This document shows, piece by piece, positions 55,205 through 61,755 of a stretch of DNA of 61,755 bases; the stretch's first letter is position 1, and each line of letters begins with the position of its first letter. A model generated the notes under the pieces. It was not told the origin of the DNA. It did not search any database and saw only the letters and a program-made list of their open reading frames with translations. Origin of the DNA: Phellopilus nigrolimitatus (lineage: Eukaryota > Basidiomycota > Agaricomycetes > Hymenochaetales > Hymenochaetaceae); the NCBI GenBank assembly GCA_021029095.1, contig JAJOHG010000150.1:1-61755 (forward strand). The letters are read 5' to 3'. Made by a program: the position numbers and the translations under genes.

Positions 55205-58044
55205 TTTGCTAAGGAAAATGCCGTCCGTGTTTTGCACATACGGAATCGGTCAGCCCATGACCAGATCGCCGGCCAAGAAACTTGACACTGAACTTGCCTT
55301 CACAGGATTTTGCAAAGGCTTTCACTCCTCTCTATAGCCAAACTTTGCTCAAATTAATTTGTGGCGTTCCCTTGAGCAATATATCGTGTTTTTGCAGTCA
55401 CCACAATCCAGGAAAATGCTTCCAACTTTCCTGCACTAGTAAGGCATGTGATCCTGTTTTATCATTTGTGACCAGAAATTTTATGGATCAAGCTCACCAT
55501 TGAGAAGCCTTGAGTCGATGAGTTGCTTTACGCTGAACGTAATCACAACGTGAAGAAAGATGATGCACAATGCTGTGACCATGGTTAAGACCTTGTCGTT
55601 GATGAAATCCATTCTTGACAGCTTGAGAAGTGTTTGTGCTACAACTGGAACCCTGCGGTTCTTAATAAGATTCTGTGCGCGAGGACGGCCATCTACGACG
55701 AGAGAAATAGGTACGAAAATAATGCAGTTCAGGACGTGCTTATCGTCGGCCTTCTAAATCCGTGTCGTTTTTCGAATGTTCCAGATCGCTCTTTCCGCGA
55801 CTTGATCTATGTCGACTACTGTCGAAGTCGCGCGCTCCATAGCCTGGGAGGCAATCCCAGCAACTACATGCCAGTTTAGACGGCAATTTAGACAGACTAT
55901 AAGCGGCCTTTAGCAACAGAACTGCCGTTTCGTTTGAATTCCAACCATATTTGTAAGGCAAGATCGAGGACGTCGAACTCCCGTCAGACACTTCTAAGGA
56001 GGGTGACGCTGCAGGCGTAAGTTTCGAGGGTTGAAACTAAGTCAGAAATCAGATCTGCTTTTTTGAACGGGGTTCGGCCAATGATCTTCTCTATAGTGTC
56101 CAAGAAAAGGAGTTTGGGCCACCTGAAGATAGACTGAGCACGTAAGATACTTATCATTTTCCAATCAGCCGGAATACGCCGCGGTTCTTTGATGCCAAAG
56201 CACTTCATAGATATGACATGATTGATAGCCCGAGACTATACTGCAGAGAATTGGAATAGTGTACGAGGAACTTCCGCCTGGAGTTGCACAAAGAGCGTCC
56301 AGAACAGTTGAAACAAGATATGATAGAAGCTGCTTGATGCTTTGAAAGATGAGAGAAACTTTGCCGTGGACTGCTTTGTCATAGTGTAAATGAACTGAGC
56401 AAGAATTTAAGCCGTATATTCAATTGCATTAGGAATGAGGCGAGGATTGTCGAAGAGCTTCCGAGTGGCAAAGGCAGTTTCTTGATTATTTCAATTTTGG
56501 TGGGGATATCTAGATTCAACTGACACTACTGAAATTTGCATGTGAGATCGAAGAAAGCGCAGTAGGATAAGCTTGTTGTGTCAGAACACTGAAAGATGGA
56601 AAGATGAAGGGAGCAAAGACAAACAGCCCGCTCAATTTTATTGCACGTGGTTATTCCGGCTTTTGCCGAGACGCGTCGACACGACGCGCTGCCGGGCTTG
56701 CCGAATGATCTAACAATAATGAAGGTATCTCATTTCTCCGCATATGATATGAGTCTCTAGGTATGTTCGTTCTGATGACAGACAGTTAATTTGAAATTTG
56801 AAATCATGCACGTATGTTTTGATTTCTGCGAGTTAATAAACTCTCAGCTCGTTTCTTTTTTTTTCACTCAATAAAAATCTCTAGACGTCAAGAAATGGAG
56901 GCAATATGTATGTCTTTACTCTGTGGGGTCCGGTATAATTTGTAGCGTGCCTTGAGCTTCTGTCGGGGCGGATCCGCATTAGCCCACATTGCCATCAACA
57001 TCCGTAAGACCTTCCCCCTTGCTCTGCGCTCAAACAGCACGGGGAACCCCGGTGCTGCTCTCTTGCCGGCGGCGTTACGCCGTAGAGCCCGCGTCACTTG
57101 TCATCGAGGGGTATATAGCATATATAGCATTGATGTAAGAGTTACTGGTGCATGCGTACGCAACGATGATACGTGTGGATTCCAAAGAGCACATATCGAG
57201 AAAACTACCCGTGTGATAAACGGCAACAGAAAAGCAATGTGACGTGACTAATCGTGAAACTTTTCCCAATCCATTTCTAGGCGCGACACGTCACAAATCA
57301 CGGTTCGAAATCGCGTGCTCTGACAACCACCGCTGCATACTCGACCATGCGTACGCGACCGCCACAAGCTTTCGAAGTAAACCGCTTCGGATCTATAGGA
57401 TGCTACATTTAAAGCTCTTACCCTGCTTTAGCTCAGAATTTCAAATGTCCAGCTGGCACCTCTTCCGAAGTCCCTTCCGAACGCGATAGCCCCCGGGCCC
57501 CGTACCTTGATTCGAGCCAGGAAGTATAGAAACTCCTTCTAGAAGTTATAGGAAGACCGGTCATGAAAATACTCGGCGAATTCTTGCATACGAGAAGCTT
57601 TGAATCTAGATAAGCAGGAGTAGACGAAGATTACTTACCTGCTGAGTGGAAAAGACTTTGCTACTTGCCTAGTTTCTACGTCTCGTTTGTTTTAATGCAC
57701 GGTTTGCACCTGCCGAACCATATCCCTCTTTTTTTCAAGTCTTCAAGATTTAGCTGGAGTGGTCCGGGTCTCAAGCGTCTATTGTATTGATAGTGAAGTT
57801 GTCGTTCATTTGGGCTGCCGAACAGGGTCCAAGTTTCAGAGCTGATTCCGTTACTGTTTCCGACCATCATTGCCTAACTCATGCCTATTCTTGCGCGAGT
57901 GGACCTTGTGGGTGCTTGTCTTCTCGGTGCCAACTAGGCAGACAATTATCGCAGTGCCTACTTATAAATGTGGCGCTATTGTGTCTCCGACCAGCGAAGA
58001 CGACCTCATCTCGTTGCCCCCTTTCATCCGTCAGACCTGTGACT
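55205..58044. other. Intergenic, 2.8 kb, gene remnants possible
   Basis: Minus-strand frames at 56208-55984 (LLFLDTIEKIIGRTPFKKAD) and 55991-55700, in more than one frame, look like helical protein fragments but lack a consistent model. The right part is AT-rich and carries the OPT copy 2 promoter. Confidence 0.4.
57963..57968 (+). promoter_or_regulatory. TATA box of OPT copy 2
   Basis: TATAAA 82 bp before the start ATG at 58045. Confidence 0.55.
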
Positions 58045-60621
58045 ATGTCGATTGAGCGACGTAGCCAGAGCTCGCTCTCTGACGAGAAAGATGTTGAAAA
58101 GGTTCCTGGTAAGTGAGCAGTTACTACTCTTCACGAACTACTCGCGCTGACTGACTCTTCATCAAGACACAAACGTAGATCCTTTTGCTGCTATTGCTGA
58201 TTTCGACGACCCAAATATCGACAAGGGGGCTGTCGTTCTCGGTAATGCAGTTTATGAGCAAAGGGTTATGACGAGAGTACTCATTCGTGTCTACCCTTGA
58301 CAGAGGATGACTCGCCATATCCGGAGGTGCGATCGGCGGTGGCCAATACTGATGATCCTAGCATGCCAGTGTCAACGATTCGGTCCTGGGTCATAGGCAA
58401 GTCGCCACTCTAGCATCTACTGGCTAAGCTTGCAGATCTCTTAACATCTTTCTCTCAGGCCTCATCTTCACTATTGTCCATCTCCGGCCTCAATCAGTTT
58501 TTCTACTTCCGGTATCCGTCCGTCTCCATTGGCAATGTACGTCTCTTCCATAGTACCTCACTATGCAAGCAGTTTAATGCTCGCGTCTTGCCTAGCTTGT
58601 AGCACAATTGCTCTCCTTTCCGGTCGGCCGCCTTTGGGCGCGTGTCGTACCGAACTTCTCTATCTTCGGGCACCAGCTAAACCCTGGCCGGTACACTATA
58701 AAGGAGCACGTTCTCTCGACGATAATTTCTACCGTTGCAAGCGGAGGCGCATATGCTGTATGTTTCTTTCGATCACCTCTTGAATGTGTCTGAGAAATTG
58801 CGGCGTATCCGAGTTTTGGATGATCACACATTTAACACATTTGCTTACCATTATAGACCGACATCATCGCCGTTCAACGCATCTCCTACAATCAGACCTT
58901 CAACTTCGGGTACCAATGGATGGTCGTGATGTCGACACAGCTCATAGGATTCTCCATCGGGGGGATTGGGCGGCGTTTCCTCGTGCAGCCGCCGTCAATG
59001 ATTTGGCCTGCGAACCTCGTGAACTTGCGCGCTCTTCAACACGTTGCATTCACAAGTGTACTCGGGAATGGGCGCGCGCGAGGGTATGGGCCGCGAGCGC
59101 TTCTTCACGTACGCATTCCTCGGGTCGGCCGTGTGGTATTTTTTCCCGGGATATATCTTTCAGGCGCCTCTCCGTATTTTCTTGGGTTTGCTGGATTGCG
59201 CCAAACAACATCGTAAGTCCCAGCAATAATATTGTATACGATAGACAATTTTTTTAGTTGACATTGTGTTACAATGGCTTTTCCTATCCTTTTTCTAGAA
59301 AATTAACCAGCTATTCGGTTATTCGAGCGGTATGGGCATGTCGCTCATCACCTTCGACTGGTCGCAGATCGCATACATTGGCTCACCACTCGCAACGCCT
59401 TGGTGGGCTGAGGCAAACATCTTTGTCGGCTTCATATTTTTCTTTTGGCTACTTACTCCGGTGCTATACTACTCGAATACGTGGTATTCGCAAGTACATG
59501 CCCATTTCCTTCGCGCGGCTCATTCGACAACACTGGCGCTGCATACGATGTCTCGCGCATCTTGAATGACGATTCAACGATTAATCTAGAGAAGTACCAC
59601 AGCTACAGCCCGCTTTTCTTGTCTACGACTTTTGCTATTTCGGTTAATATTCTCGGCCCTTTTACTTCAATCGTTTTCTTAACGAGTTTTATTTCTTAGT
59701 ATGGCTTGAGCTTCGCAAGCGTTACGGCAACCTTGACGCACACGTTCCTCTACTTCCGCAAGCAAATTTGGCGCAGAGCAGACGCGCGATGCACGAACAA
59801 CCAGATATACACGCTAGAATGATGTCGGTTTACCCCCAAGTGCCGGAATGGTGGTACCTGGCTATCTTCGTGCGTCTAGACCCTATAAGACATTGCTCTT
59901 TACCGACTGAGATATACTGGCAGTGTCGATGTTCGTTTTCGGTATCGTTTCTATCGAGGTCTGGCCGACCCAGTTCCCCGTCTGGGCGTTCGTTCTCGCT
60001 CTTCTCATATGTACGTAGGCTTCACTTGTTGTCGGTCATCTATAATCTTGACAGAATTGTTGCCTTTCTACTCTCAGCTTTCGTCTATGTTATTCCTATT
60101 GGTATGATTCAAGCGATCACGAACCAGCAGATCGGGTTGAACGTGATCACGGAGCTCGTTATCGGCTACGCACTGCCCGGACGACCGGTCGCAATGATGA
60201 TGTTCAAGACCTGGGGCTACATCACGATGGCGCAGGCGCTCACATTCACGTCGGACTTCAAGCTCGGGCATTATATGAAGGTCCCTCCGCGCCCGATGTT
60301 CTGGGGCCAGGTCGTCGGCACGGTCATTTCTGGCACGGTGCAGCTCGGCGTGCAGGCATGGATGTTCACGAACATCCCAGATGTGTGCGACAGTGGTCAA
60401 AAGGACGGTTTCATTTGTCCGGGGACGGAGGTGTTTGGGACTGCCTCAATCATTGTATGGCTTAATTTCTTGACAATTGGAATTCTGCTGACGCTTCTAA
60501 AATAATATGCAGTGGGGTGCGATTGGCCCAGCTCTTCAGTTCTCGAAGGGTCAGATGTACTAGTGAGTGTGCTATTTTTATTAATTTCGATGCATCAGAT
60601 TAAACTCACATTTCCCGTTAG

Positions 60622-60623
60622 CG
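60622..60623 (+). other. 2-nt micro-exon of OPT copy 2
   Basis: The bases CG lie between acceptor cccgttag (ends 60621) and donor gtaagt (60624). With them the flanking exons read QMYYGLTFFFLIGA, the family consensus; without them the frame is lost. Position matches 3630-3631 in copy 1 although the two bases differ. Confidence 0.78.
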
Positions 60624-61327
60624 GTAAGTTTCTTGATCAGTAGTCTCGATACCGAAGATAGTCATAAGACATACCGCATGGCGAATGCTTGATGGGAAAT
60701 ATTGACTACCTTTCTCCAGGGTTAACGTTCTTCTTCCTCATCGGCGCTGCACTTCCTCTTTTCGGATACCTCATCTCTTTAAGATGGCCAAACTCTGTTA
60801 TGCGCTATATCAAGTGAGCGTTTGGTTTTCGAGATTACTCGGAAAACTCGTATTGACGCTGTGCGTAGCTTTCCTGTCATATTCTCCGGAACAGGAGCTA
60901 TCCCGCCTGCGACGGCGGTCAACTACGTCCCGTGGGCGATTGTCGGATTTATTTTCCAGTTCGTTATCCGTCGGCGCCACTTCAGCTGGTGGACAAAATA
61001 CAATTGTAAGGTCTCCCAGCGCCCGCTTCCTTACATCTCTGATTATGATGGAAACAGACGTGCTTTCCGCCGCGCTCGACTCGGGTGTTGCTGTTTCCAT
61101 CATAATTATCTTTTTCTGGTGAGTCTCATAGACATTAGTTGCTCCTAAAGACACTCATTTGCTATAGCCTGGAGTATCCAATGAACGGTGAGATCGGCAT
61201 CACTACCATCCAGTCATGGTGGGGAAATACGGTGTTCCAAAATACGGGAGATTGGAATGATGTAAGCTTGAAGACAGTGTCGGACGGGGAGACATTTGGG
61301 TGAGTACACATGCGTGTCTTCTTGCCC

Positions 61328-61405
61328 ATTTTCATTTTTCATTTTTTTTTTTTTATTTTTTTATTTTTTATTTTTATTTTTATTTTTATTTTTTATTTTA
61401 TTTTC
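61328..61405 (+). repeat. AT-type low-complexity (TTTTTA)n tract
   Basis: About 78 bp of T runs spaced by single A in the last intron of OPT copy 2. Copy 1 has no such tract in the matching intron. Confidence 0.85.
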
Positions 61406-61755
61406 GTTTCCTGTCCGGGTTGCATGTGACGTGATAACTCGAATGTTCTGGTATATGCATACTATGGATTCCGTCAGAAGTTTACGCTCCTCTTTTTCAA
61501 TTTTATGTTTATTGACATGTCCGACAGTCCCGACTGATCTTTTCTTTTGACTGCAGGCCTGCAACTTGGTAAACCAAACATCATGTTACATACGACCGCC
61601 ACGACCTACTATGTCGAAATGAAGGTATTATAACCGAGGGAATACTATGATACATGTTCTATTAAATTCGCGATATGATTATCAATGTAAGTTCATCCAA
61701 GGCGCCGCGTTGATCGTCGCGCTTTGTAGTGCAGGCTCTTCATTCCGAGGGTCAC

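Larger units (their letters stand above)
58045..61572 (+). pseudogene. Oligopeptide transporter copy 2, frameshift cluster
   Basis: Paralogue of the OPT gene at 1.07 kb, same strand and same 17-exon layout, start MSIERRSQSSLSDEKDVEK and end FGPATW-stop. Protein similarity is high throughout, yet between 58478 and 59870 at least seven single-base changes break the frame: extra bases at 58478-58479, 59025-59026, 59167-59168, 59492-59493 and 59510-59511, and missing ones at 59770 and near 59869. Most lie in short homopolymers. From 59870 to the stop no shift is seen. The third intron (58397-58458) has a GC donor (gcaagt) where copy 1 has GT. Exon 12 is again a 2-nt exon. Either the copy is newly inactivated or the 5' half was poorly sequenced. 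Confidence 0.8.

Noticed and set aside
1..61755. tRNA, rRNA or CRISPR arrays
   Set aside because: No cloverleaf-like box B motifs in context, no rRNA-like blocks and no regularly spaced repeats were noticed; the genome is eukaryotic.

Overview
The window looks like nuclear DNA of a basidiomycete fungus, most probably an Agaricomycete (a wood-decay, Polyporales-like genome). The reasons are the many short GT-AG introns (about 50-90 nt) that split nearly every gene, a DUF6534-type seven-helix membrane protein, an F-box protein of the agaricomycete kind, a KRE9/GPI-anchored wall protein, Zn2Cys6 regulators, a HAD-type class II terpene cyclase and a fungal P450. Gene models below were built by hand: exons were joined where splice sites, phase and protein similarity agreed. 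Nothing was searched against a database.

Layout. At 1.07-4.47 kb lies an oligopeptide transporter (OPT) gene, and a second, diverged OPT copy closes the window at 58.0-61.6 kb on the same strand. Between them, left to right, are: a secreted GH5 glucanase (5.5-7.8) beside a Zn2Cys6 transcription factor (9.3-11.5); a frameshifted F-box gene (12.3-14.0, minus); an unrecognised gene with three C2HC zinc modules (14.6-16.2); a KRE9-like GPI wall protein (18.4-19.3); an intact Tc1/mariner transposon (19.66-21.26); a related small TIR element (23.4-23.7); and a DUF6534 membrane protein (24.0-25.6, minus). Next comes a possible sesquiterpenoid locus: a HAD/DxDTT class II terpene cyclase (27.1-28.8), a P450 (29.7-32.2, minus) and a PRISE-type reductase (35.8-37.3). 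The P450 5' region is duplicated 2 kb upstream and flanks a zinc-finger fragment.

Housekeeping genes follow: a KDEL-ended protein disulfide isomerase (38.7-40.2), a JmjC-like protein (40.8-42.8), RNase H2 subunit C (44.2-45.0, minus) and an Abp1/drebrin-like ADF-H + double SH3 protein (45.3-47.9, minus). At 48.0-51.0 kb, minus strand, are a decayed and an intact member of the same C2HC-module family seen at 14.6 kb. At 52.3-54.2 kb, minus, is a protein with five consecutive Zn2Cys6 clusters.

The most unusual observations are the five-cluster zinc protein, the uncharacterised C2HC-module family with seven modules at two loci, and a 2-nucleotide micro-exon conserved in both OPT paralogues. Several genes (OPT copies, F-box, Abp1, a 54.7-kb ORF) carry single-base frameshifts, mostly in homopolymers. 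This may reflect sequencing error rather than true decay and should be settled before any pseudogene call.
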